Positions 50,101 to 61,560 of a DNA stretch of 64,000 nt are shown here, in pieces; positions within the stretch are counted from its first letter, which is position 1; the number at the start of each line of letters is the position of its first letter. Location of the stretch: assembly GCA_958299035.1 (NCBI GenBank), contig CATQJL010000316.1, positions 93,022,443-93,086,442 of the forward strand. Direction: 5' to 3'. A program made the translations under genes and the position numbers. The notes under the pieces were generated by a model that ran no database searches, was not told the origin of the DNA, and saw only the letters and a program-made list of their open reading frames with translations. The stretch comes from Cylicocyclus nassatus. Its lineage: Eukaryota > Nematoda > Chromadorea > Rhabditida > Strongylidae.

Positions 50101-53100
50101 CCATTGTTTGCCAGCGAATTCGGACAGCAGCACACGAGCTGTAGCATCAAAGGCATCGTTTGCCATCGTTTGCCAGCGAATTCGGACAGCCACTCACGAA
50201 CTGTAGCATCAACGGCATCGTTTGCCATTGTTTGCCAGCGAATTCGGACAGCAGCACACGAGCTGTAGCATCAACGGCATCGTTTGCCGTTGTTTGCCAG
50301 CGAATTCGGACAGCCACACACGAGCTGTTGCATCAGTGGCAATTGTTTGCCAGCGAATTCGGACAGCAGCACACGAACTGTAGCATCAACGGCATCGTTT
50401 GCCATTGTTTGCCAGCGAATTCGGACAGCAGCACACGAGCTGTAGCATCAAAGGCATCGTTTGCCATCGTTTGCCAGCGAATTCGGAAAGCCACTCACGA
50501 ACTGTAGCATCAGCGGCAATTGTTTGCCAGCGAATTCGGACAGCAGCACACGAACTGTAGCATCAACGGCATCGTTTGCCATTGTTTGCCAGCGAATTCG
50601 GACAGCCACACACGAGCTGTTGCATCAGTGGCAATTGTTTGCCAGCGAATTCGGACAGCAGCACACGAACTGTAGCATCAACGGCATCGTTTGCCATTGT
50701 TTGCCAGCGAATTCGGACAGCAGCACACGAACTGTAGCATCAACGGCATCGTTTGCCATTGTTTGCCAGCGAATTCGGACAGCAGCACACGAACTGTAGC
50801 ATCAACGGCATCGTTTGCCATTGTTTGCCAGCGAATTCGGACAGCAGCACACGAACTGTAGCATCAACGGCATCGTTTGCCATTGTTTGCCAGCGAATTC
50901 GGACAGCAGCACACGAGCTGTAGCATCAAAGGCATCGTTTGCCATCGTTTGCCAGCGAATTCGGACAGCCACTCACGAACTGTAGCATCAACGGCATCGT
51001 TTGCCATTGTTTGCCAGCGAATTCGGACAGCAGCACACGAGCTGTAGCATCAAAGGCATCGTTTGCCATCGTTTGCCAGCGAATTCGGACAGCAGCACAC
51101 GAGCTGTAGCATCAACGGCATCGTTTGCCGTTGTTTGCCAGCGAATTCGGACAGCCACACACGAGCTGTTGCATCAGTGGCAATTGTTTGCCAGCGAATT
51201 CGGACAGCAGCACACGAACTGTAGCATCAACGGCATCGTTTGCCATTGTTTGCCAGCGAATTCGGACAGCAGCACACGAGCTGTAGCATCAAAGGCATCG
51301 TTTGCCATCGTTTGCCAGCGAATTCGGAAAGCCAATCACGAACTGTAGCATCAGCGGCAATTGTTTGCCAGCGAATTCGGACAGCAGCACACGAACTGTA
51401 GCATCAACGGCATCGTTTGCCATTGTTTGCCAGCGAATTCGGACAGCAGCACACGAGCTGTAGCATCAAAGGCATCGTTTGCCATCGTTTGCCAGCGAAT
51501 TCGGACAGCCACTCACGAACTGTAGCATCAACGGCATCGTTTGCCATTGTTTGCCAGCGAATTCGGACAGCAGCACACGAGCTGAGCATCAAAGGCATCG
51601 TTTGCCATCGTTTGCCAGCGAATTCGGACAGCCACTCACGAACTGTAGCATCAACGGCATCGTTTGCCATTCTTTGCCAGCGAATTCGGACAGCAGCACA
51701 CGAGCTGTAGCATCAAAGGCATCGTTTGCCATCGTTTGCCAGCGAATTCGGACAGCAGCACACGAGCTGTAGCATCAACGGCATCGTTTGCCGTTGTTTG
51801 CCAGCGAATTCGGACAGCCATACACGAGCTGTTGCATCAGTGGCAATTGTTTGCCAGCGAATTCGGACAGCAGCACACGAACTGTAGCATCAACGGCATC
51901 GTTTGCCATTGTTTGCCAGCGAATTCGGACAGCAGCACACGAGCTGTAGCATCAAAGGCATCGTTTGCCATCGTTTGCCAGCGAATTCGGAAAGCCACTC
52001 ACGAACTGTAGCATCAACGGCATCGTTTGCCGTTGTTTGCCAGCGAATTCGGACAGCAGCACACGAGCTGTAGCATCAAAGGCATCGTTTGCCATCGTTT
52101 GCCAGCGAATTCGGACAGCAGCACACGAGCTGTAGCATCAACGGCATCGTTTGCCGTTGTTTGCCAGCGAATTCGGACAGCCACACACGAGCTGTTGCAT
52201 CAGTGGCAATTGTTTGCCAGCGAATTCGGACAGCAGCACACGAACTGTAGCATCAACGGCATCGTTTGCCATTGTTTGCCAGCAAATTCGGACAGCAGCA
52301 CACGAGCTGTAGCATCAAAGGCATCGTTTGCCATCGTTTGCCAGCGAATTCGGAAAGCCAATCACGAACTGTAGCATCAGCGGCAATTGTTTGCCAGCGA
52401 ATTCGGACAGCAGCACACGAAATGTAGCATCAACGGCATCGTTTGCCATTGTTTGCCAGCGAATTCGGACAGCAGCACACGAGCTGTAGCATCAAAGGCA
52501 TCGTTTGCCATCGTTTGCCAGCGAATTCGGACAGCCACTCACGAACTGTAGCATCAACGGCATCGTTTGCCATTGTTTGCCAGCGAATTCGGACAGCAGC
52601 ACACGAGCTGTAGCATCAAAGGCATCGTTTGCCATCGTTTGCCAGCGAATTCGGACAGCCACTCACGAACTGTAGCATCAACGGCATCGTTTGCCATTGT
52701 TTGCCAGCGAATTCGGACAGCAGCACACGAGCTGTAGCATCAACGGCATCGTTTGCCGTTGTTTGCCAGCGAATTCGGACAGCCACACACGAGCTGTTGC
52801 ATCAGTGGCAATTGTTTGCCAGCGAATTCGGACAGCAGCACACGAGCTGTAGCATCAAAGGCATCGTTTGCCATCGTTTGCCAGCGAATTCGGACAGCAG
52901 CACACGAGCTGTAGCATCAACGGCATCGTTTGCCGTTGTTTGCCAGCGAATTCGGACAGCCATACACGAGCTGTTGCATCAGTGGCAATTGTTTGCCAGC
53001 GAATTCGGACAGCAGCACACGAACTGTAGCATCAACGGCATCGTTTGCCATTGTTTGCCAGCGAATTCGGACAGCCACACACGAGCTGTTGCATCAGTGG

Positions 53101-54186
53101 CAATTGTTTGCCAGCGAATTCGGACAGCAGCACACGAACTGTAGCATCAACGGCATCGTTTGCCATTGTTTGCCAGCGAATTCGGACAGCAGCACACGAA
53201 CTGTAGCATCAACGGCATCGTTTGCCATTGTTTGCCAGCGAATTCGGACAGCAGCACACGAACTGTAGCATCAACGGCATCGTTTGCCATTGTTTGCCAG
53301 CGAATTCGGACAGCAGCACACGAGCTGTAGCATCAAAGGCATCGTTTGCCATCGTTTGCCAGCGAATTCGGACAGCCACTCACGAACTGTAGCATCAACG
53401 GCATCGTTTGCCATTGTTTGCCAGCGAATTCGGACAGCAGCACACGAGCTGTAGCATCAAAGGCATCGTTTGCCATCGTTTGCCAGCGAATTCGGACAGC
53501 AGCACACGAGCTGTAGCATCAACGGCATCGTTTGCCGTTGTTTGCCAGCGAATTCGGACAGCCACACACGAGCTGTTGCATCAGTGGCAATTGTTTGCCA
53601 GCGAATTCGGACAGCAGCACACGAACTGTAGCATCAACGGCATCGTTTGCCATTGTTTGCCAGCGAATTCGGACAGCAGCACACGAGCTGTAGCATCAAA
53701 GGCATCGTTTGCCATCGTTTGCCAGCGAATTCGGAAAGCCAATCACGAACTGTAGCATCAGCGGCAATTGTTTGCCAGCGAATTCGGACAGCAGCACACG
53801 AACTGTAGCATCAACGGCATCGTTTGCCATTGTTTGCCAGCGAATTCGGACAGCCACACACGAGCTGTTGCATCAGTGGCAATTGTTTGCCAGCGAATTC
53901 GGACAGCAGCACACGAACTGTAGCATCAACGGCATCGTTTGCCATTGTTTGCCAGCGAATTCGGACAGCAGCACACGAACTGTAGCATCAACGGCATCGT
54001 TTGCCATTGTTTGCCAGCGAATTCGGACAGCAGCACACGAGCTGTAGCATCAAAGGCATCGTTTGCCATCGTTTGCCAGCGAATTCGGACAGCCACTCAC
54101 GAACCGTAGCATCAACGGCATCGTTTGCCATTGTTTGCCAGCGAATTCGGACAGCAGCACACGAGCTGTAGCATCAAAGGCATCGT
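47186..54186. repeat. 841-type HOR family with private variants
   Basis: Equivalent points at 47186, 48133, 48974, 50160 and 51001 give steps of 947, 841, 1186 and 841 bp, equal to 11x62+5x53, 11x62+3x53, 14x62+6x53 and 11x62+3x53. After 51 kb the order is more scrambled (equivalent points at 52027, 52629 and 53408). TTGCCGTTG and CAGCGGCAATTG occur in nearly every copy and only in the 46.1-56.2 kb part of the window. One-base changes include GAGCTGAGC (deletion near 51583), CCATTCTTTG near 51669 and GCCATACACG near 51828 and 52970. Confidence 0.86.
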
Positions 54187-56170
54187 TTGCCATCGTTTGC
54201 CAGCGAATTCGGACAGCCACTCACGAAATGTAGCATCAACGGCATCGTTTGCCATTGTTTGCCAGCGAATTCGGACAGCAGCACACGAGCTGTAGCATCA
54301 ACGGCATCGTTTGCCGTTGTTTGCCAGCGAATTCGGACAGCCACACACGAGCTGTTGCATCAGTGGCAATTGTTTGCCAGCGAATTCGGACAGCAGCACA
54401 CGAACTGTAGCATCAACGGCATCGTTTGCCATTGTTTGCCAGCGAATTCGGACAGCAGCACACGAGCTGTAGCATCAAAGGCATCGTTTGCCATCGTTTG
54501 CCAGCGAATTCGGAAAGCCAATCACGAACTGTAGCATCAGCGGCAATTGTTTGCCAGCGAATTCGGACAGCAGCACACGAACTGTAGCATCAACGGCATC
54601 GTTTGCCATTGTTTGCCAGCGAATTCGGACAGCAGCACACGAGCTGTAGCATCAAAGGCATCGTTTGCCAGCGAATTCGGAAAGCCACTCACGAACTGTA
54701 GCATCAGTGGCAATTGTTTGCCAGCGAATTCGGACAGCAGCACACGAACTGTAGCATCAACGGCATCGTTTGCCATTGTTTGCCAGCGAATTCGGACAGC
54801 AGCACACGAGCTGTAGCATCAGTGGCAATTGTTTGCCAGCGAATTCGGACAGCAACACACGAACTGTAGCATCAACGGCATCGTTTGCCATTGTTTGCCA
54901 GCGAATTCGGACAGCAGCACACGAGCTGTAGCATCAGTGGCAATTGTTTGCCAGCGAATTCGGACAGCAACACACGAACTGTAGCATCAACGGCATCGTT
55001 TGCCATCGTTTGCCAGCGAATTCGGACAGCCACTCACGAGCTGTAGCATCAAAGGCATCGTTTGCCATCGTTTGCCAGTGAATTCGGACAGCCACTCACG
55101 AACTGTAGCATCAACGGCATCGTTTGCCATTGTTTGCCAGCGAATTCGGACAGCAGCACACGAGCTGTAGCATCAAAGGCATCGTTTGCCATCGTTTGCC
55201 AGCGAATTCGGACAGCCACTCACGAAATGTAGCATCAACGGCATCGTTTGCCATTGTTTGCCAGCGAATTCGGACAGCAGCACACGAGCTGTAGCATCAA
55301 CGGCATCGTTTGCCGTTGTTTGCCAGCGAATTCGGACAGCCACACACGAGCTGTTGCATCAGTGGCAATTGTTTGCCAGCGAATTCGGACAGCAGCACAC
55401 GAACTGTAGCATCAACGGCATCGCTTGCCATTGTTTGCCAGCGAATTCGGACAGCAGCACACGAGCTGTAGCATCAAAGGCATCGTTTGCCATCGTTTGC
55501 CAGCGAATTCGGAAAGCCAATCACGAACTGTAGCATCAGCGGCAATTGTTTGCCAGCGAATTCGGACAGCAGCACACGAACTGTAGCATCAACGGCATCG
55601 TTTGCCATTGTTTGCCAGCGAATTCGGACAGCAGCACACGAGCTGTAGCATCAAAGGCATCGTTTGCCAGCGAATTCGGAAAGCCACTCACGAACTGTAG
55701 CATCAGTGGCAATTGTTTGCCAGCGAATTCGGACAGCAGCACACGAACTGTAGCATCAACGGCATCGTTTGCCATTGTTTGCCAGCGAATTCGGACAGCA
55801 GCACACGAGCTGTAGCATCAGTGGCAATTGTTTGCCAGCGAATTCGGACAGCAACACACGAACTGTAGCATCAACGGCATCGTTTGCCATTGTTTGCCAG
55901 CGAATTCGGACAGCAGCACACGAGCTGTAGCATCAGTGGCAATTGTTTGCCAGCGAATTCGGACAGCAACACACGAACTGTAGCATCAACGGCATCGTTT
56001 GCCATCGTTTGCCAGCGAATTCGGACAGCCACTCACGAGCTGTAGCATCAAAGGCATCGTTTGCCATCGTTTGCCAGTGAATTCGGACAGCCACTCACGA
56101 ACTGTAGCATCAACGGCATCGTTTGCCATTGTTTGCCAGCGAATTCGGACAGCAGCACACGAGCTGTAGC
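54061..56170. repeat. HOR tandem, 999-bp unit
   Basis: About 54061-55059 realigns with 55060-56058 at 999 bp (11x62 + 5x53 + 52, 17 monomers). A third start near 56061 comes after 875 bp by another marker, 124 bp or two monomers shorter. Both copies share CAGCAACACACG near 54851 and 55850 and GCCAGTGAATTC at 55079 and 56078. Confidence 0.86.
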
Positions 56171-56221
56171 ATCAACGGCATCGTTTGCCGTTGTTTGCCA
56201 GCGAATTCGGACAGCCACACA

Positions 56222-57290
56222 CGAGCTGTTGCATCAGTGGCAATTGTTTGCCAGCGAATTCGGACAGCAGCACACGAACTGTAGCATCAACGGCATCGTT
56301 TGCCATTGTTTGCCAGCGAATTCGGACAGCAGCACACGAGCTGTAGCATCAAAGGCATCGTTTGCCATCGTTTGCCAGCGAATTCGGAAAGCCACTCACG
56401 ATCTGTAGCATCAGTGGCAATTGTTTGCCAGCGAATTCGGACAGCAGCACACGAACTGTAGCATCAACGGCATCGTTTGCCATTGTTTGCCAGCGAATTC
56501 GGACAGCAGCACACGAGCTGTAGCATCAAAGGCATCGTTTGCCATCGTTTGCCAGCGAATTCGGAAAGCCACTCACGAACTGTAGCATCAGTGGCAATTG
56601 TTTGCCAGCGAATTCGGACAGCAGCACACGAACTGTAGCATCAACGGCATCGTTTGCCATTGTTTGCCAGCGAATTCGGACAGCAGCACACGAGCTGTAG
56701 CATCAACGGCATCGTTTGCCATTGTTTGCCAGCGAATTCGGACAGCAGCACACGAACTGTAGCATCAACGGCATCGTTTGCCATTGTTTGCCAGCGAATT
56801 CGGACAGCAGCACACGAGCTGTAGCATCAGTGGCAATTGTTTGCCAGCGAATTCGGACAGCAACACACGAACTGTAGCATCAACGGCATCGTTTGCCATT
56901 GTTTGCCAGCGAATTCGGACAGCAGCACACGAGCTGTAGCATCAAAGGCATCGTTTGCCATCGTTTGCCAGCGAATTCGGAAAGCCACTCACGATCTGTA
57001 GCATCAGTGGCAATTGTTTGCCAGCGAATTCGGACAGCAGCACACGAACTGTAGCATCAACGGCATCGTTTGCCATTGTTTGCCAGCGAATTCGGACAGC
57101 AGCACACGAGCTGTAGCATCAAAGGCATCGTTTGCCATCGTTTGCCAGCGAATTCGGAAAGCCACTCACGAACTGTAGCATCAGTGGCAATTGTTTGCCA
57201 GCGAATTCGGACAGCAGCACACGAACTGTAGCATCAACGGCATCGTTTGCCATTGTTTGCCAGCGAATTCGGACAGCAGCACACGAACTG
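56222..57290. repeat. HOR tandem, 593-bp unit
   Basis: A 593-bp step equals 7x62 + 3x53, ten monomers. The private change ACGATCTGTAG occurs at 56398 and 56991. The match ends near 57290, close to a two-base deletion (GGCATCTTGCC) at about 57302. Confidence 0.86.
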
Positions 57291-58697
57291 TAGCATCAAC
57301 GGCATCTTGCCATTGTTTGCCAGCGAATTCGGACAGCAGCACACGAGTTGTAGCATCAAAGGAATCGTTTGCCATCGTTTGCCAGCGAATTCGGACAGCC
57401 AATCACGAACTGTAGCATCAACGGCATCGTTTGCCATTGTTTGCCAGCGAATTCGGACAGCCACTCACGAACTGTAGCATCAACGGCATCGTTTGCCATT
57501 GTTTGCCAGCGAATTCGGACAGCAGCATACGAGCTGTAGCATCAAAGGCATCGTTTGCCATCGTTTGCCAGCGAATTCGGACAGCAGCACACGAGCTGTA
57601 GCATCAAAGGCATCGTTTGCCATCGTTTGCCAGCGAATTCGGACAGCCACTCACGAACTGTAGCATCAACGGCATCGTTTGCCATTGTTTGCCAGCGAAT
57701 TCGGACAGCAGCACACGAGCTGTAGCATCAACGGCATCGTTTGCCATTGTTTGCCAGCGAATTCGGACAGCAGCACACGAGCTGTAGCATCAAAGGCATC
57801 GTTTGCCATCGTTTGCCAGCGAATTCGGACAGCCACTCACGAACTGTAGCATCAACGGCATCGTTTGTCATTGTTTGCCAGCGAATTCGGACAGCAGCAT
57901 ACGAGCTGTAGCATCAAAGGCATCGTTTGCCATCGTTTGCCAGCGAATTCGGACAGCCAATCACGAACTGTAGCATCAACGGCATCGTTTGCCATTGTTT
58001 GCCAGCGAATTCGGACAGCCACTCACGAACTGTAGCATCAACGGCATCGTTTGCCATTGTTTGCCAGCGAATTCGGACAGCCACTCACGAACTGTAGCAT
58101 CAACGGCATCGTTTGCCATTGTTTGCCAGCGAATTCGGACAGCAGCACACGAGCTGTAGCATCAAAGGCATCGTTTGCCATCGTTTGCCAGCGAATTCGG
58201 ACAGCCACTCACGAAATGTAGCATCAAAGGCATCGTTTGCCATTGTTTGCCAGCGAATTTGGACAGCAGCATACGAGCTGTAGCATCAAAGGCATCGTTT
58301 GCCATCGTTTGCCAGCGAATTCGGACAGCCACTCACGAACTGTAGCATCAACGGCATCGTTTGCCATTGTTTGCCAGCGAATTCGGACAGCAGGACACGA
58401 GCTGTAGCATCAAAGGCATCGTTTGCCATCGTTTGCCAGCAAATTCGGACAGCCACTCACGAACTGTAGCATCAACGGCATCGTTTGCCATTGTTTGCCA
58501 GCGAATTCGGACAGCAGCACACGAACTGTAGCATCAACGGCATCGTTTGCCATTGTTTGCCAGCGAATTCGGACAGCAGCACACGAGCTGTAGCATCAAA
58601 GGCATCGTTTGCCATCGTTTGCCAGCGAATTCGGAAAGCCACTCACGAACTGTAGCATCAGTGGCAATTGTTTGCCAGCGAATTCGGACAGCAGCAC
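57291..58697. repeat. Satellite with mostly 62-bp monomers
   Basis: Only one 53-mer is present (58645-58697). New point variants begin here: GCATACGAGC, CAGGACACGAGC, CAGCAAATTCGG and GAATTTGGAC. They persist up to about 61.2 kb. Apart from the two-base deletion near 57302 I see no length change. Confidence 0.82.
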
Positions 58698-61487
58698 ACG
58701 AACTGTAGCATCAACGGCATCGTTTGCCATTGTTTGCCAGCGAATTCGGACAGCCACTCACGAACTGTAGCATCAACGGCATCGTTTGCCATCGTTTGCC
58801 AGCGAATTCGGACAGCCACTCACGAACTGTAGCATCAACGGCATCGTTTGCCATTGTTTGCCAGCGAATTTGGACAGCAGCATACGAGCTGTAGCATCAA
58901 AGGCATCGTTTGCCATCGTTTGCCAGCGAATTCGGACAGCCACTCACGAAATGTAGCATCAAAGGCATCGTTTGCCATTGTTTGCCAGCGAATTTGGACA
59001 GCAGCATACGAGCTGTAGCATCAAAGGCATCGTTTGCCATCGTTTGCCAGCGAATTCGGACAGCCACTCACGAACTGTGGCATCAACGGCATCGTTTGCC
59101 ATTGTTTGCCAGCGAATTCGGACAGCAGGACACAAGCTGTAGCATCAAAGGCATCGTTTGCCATCGTTTGCCAGCAAATTCGGACAGCCACTCACGAACT
59201 GTAGCATCAACGGCATCGTTTGCCATTGTTTGCCAGCGAATTCGGACAGCAGCACACGAACTGTAGCATCAACGGCATCGTTTGCCATTGTTTGCCAGCG
59301 AATTCGGACAGCAGCACACGAGCTGTAGCATCAAAGGCATCGTTTGCCATTGTTTGCCAGCGAATTCGGACAGCCACTCACGAACTGTAGCATCAACGGC
59401 ATCGTTTGCCATTGTTTGCCAGCGAACTCGGACAGCAGCACACGAGCTGTAGCATCAAAGGCATCGTTTGCCATCGTTTGCCAGCGAATTCGGACAGCCA
59501 ATCACGAACTGTAGCATCAAAGGCATCGTTTGCCATCGTTTGCCAGCAAATTCGGACAGCCACTCACGAACTGTAGCATCAACGGCATCGTTTGCCATTG
59601 TTTGCCAGCGAATTCGGACAGCAGCACACGAACTGTAGCATCAACGGCATCGTTTGCCATTGTTTGCCAGCGAATTCGGACAGCAGCACACGAGCTGTAG
59701 CATCAAAGGCATCGTTTGCCATCGTTTGCCAGCGAATTCGGACAGCCACTCACGAACTGTAGCATCAACGGCATCGTTTGCCATTGTTTGCCAGCGAATT
59801 CGGACAGCAGCATACGAGCTGTAGCATCAAAGGCATCGTTTGCCATCGTTTGCCAGCGAATTCGGACAGCCAATCACGAACTGTAGCATCAACGGCATCG
59901 TTTGCCATTGTTTGCCAGCGAATTCGGACAGCCACTCACGAACTGTAGCATCAACGGCATCGTTTGCCATTGTTTGCCAGCGAATTCGGACAGCAGCACA
60001 CGAACTGTAGCATCAACGGCATCGTTTGCCATTGTTTGCCAGCGAATTCGGACAGCAGCACACGAGCTGTAGCATCAAAGGCATCGTTTGCCATCGTTTG
60101 CCAGCGAATTCGGACAGCCACTCACGAACTGTAGCATCAACGGCATCGTTTGCCATTGTTTGCCAGCAAATTCGGACAGCAGGACACGAGCTGTAGCATC
60201 AAAGGCATCGTTTGCCATCGTTTGCCAGCAAATTCGGACAGCCACTCACGAACTGTAGCATCAACGGCATTGTTTGCCATTGTTTGCCAGCGAATTCGGA
60301 CAGCAGCACACGAGCTGTAGCATCAAAGGCATCGTTTGCCATCGTTTGCCAGCGAATTCGGACAGCCACTCACGAGCTGTAGCATCAAAGGCATCGTTTG
60401 CCATCGTTTGCCAGCGAATTCGGACAGCCAATCACGAACTGTAGCATCAAAGGCATCGTTTGCCATCGTTTGCCAGCAAATTCGGACAGCCACTCACGAA
60501 CTGTAGCATCAACGGCATCGTTTGCCATTGTTTGCCAGCGAATTCGGACAGCAGCACACGAACTGTAGCATCAACGGCATCGTTTGCCATTGTTTGCCAG
60601 CGAATTCGGACAGCAGCACACGAGCTGTAGCATCAAAGGCATCGTTTGCCATCGTTTGCCAGCGAATTCGGACAGCCACTCACGAACTGTAGCATCAACG
60701 GCATCGTTTGCCATTGTTTGCCAGCGAATTCGGACAGCAGCATACGAGCTGTAGCATCAAAGGCATCGTTTGCCATCGTTTGCCAGCGAATTCGGACAGC
60801 CAATCACGAACTGTAGCATCAACGGCATCGTTTGCCATTGTTTGCCAGCGAATTCGGACAGCCACTCACGAACTGTAGCATCAACGGCATCGTTTGCCAT
60901 TGTTTGCCAGCGAATTCGGACAGCAGCACACGAACTGTAGCATCAACGGCATCGTTTGCCATTGTTTGCCAGCGAATTCGGACAGCAGCACACGAGCTGT
61001 AGCATCAAAGGCATCGTTTGCCATCGTTTGCCAGCGAATTCGGACAGCCACTCACGAACTGTAGCATCAACGGCATCGTTTGCCATTGTTTGCCAGCAAA
61101 TTCGGACAGCAGGACACGAGCTGTAGCATCAAAGGCATCGTTTGCCATCGTTTGCCAGCAAATTCGGACAGCCACTCACGAACTGTAGCATCAACGGCAT
61201 TGTTTGCCATTGTTTGCCAGCGAATTCGGACAGCAGCACACGAGCTGTAGCATCAAAGGCATCGTTTGCCATCGTTTGCCAGCGAATTCGGACAGCCACT
61301 CACGAACTGTAGCATCAACGGCATCGTTTGCCATCGTTTGCCAGCGAATTCGGACAGCCACTCACGAACTGTAGCATCAACGGCATCGTTTGCCATTGTT
61401 TGCCAGCGAATTCGGACAGCAGCACACGAGCTGTAGCATCAAAGGCATCGTTTGCCATCGTTTGCCAGCGAATTCGGACAGCCACAC
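58698..61487. repeat. Length-uniform block of 45 x 62 bp
   Basis: The monomer start at 58698 and the one at 61488 are 2790 bp apart, exactly 45 x 62, and no 53-, 52-, 63- or 41-mers occur between them. This is the longest stretch in the window without a length variant. Point variants are still common (GCATAC, CAGGACAC, CAGCAAATTC, GGCATTGTTTG). Confidence 0.9.
59440..61302. repeat. HOR tandem, 930-bp unit (15 x 62)
   Basis: About 59440-60372 realigns with 60370-61302 at 930 bp, exactly fifteen 62-mers. Markers repeated at the offset include CAGCAAATTC (59545 and 60475), GCATACGAGC (59811 and 60741), CAGGACACGAGC and GGCATTGTTTG. In the parts compared the copies look identical. Confidence 0.88.
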
Positions 61488-61560
61488 ACGAGCTGTTGCA
61501 TCAGTGGCAATTGTTTGCCAGCGAATTCGGACAGCAGCACACGAACTGTAGCATCAAAGG

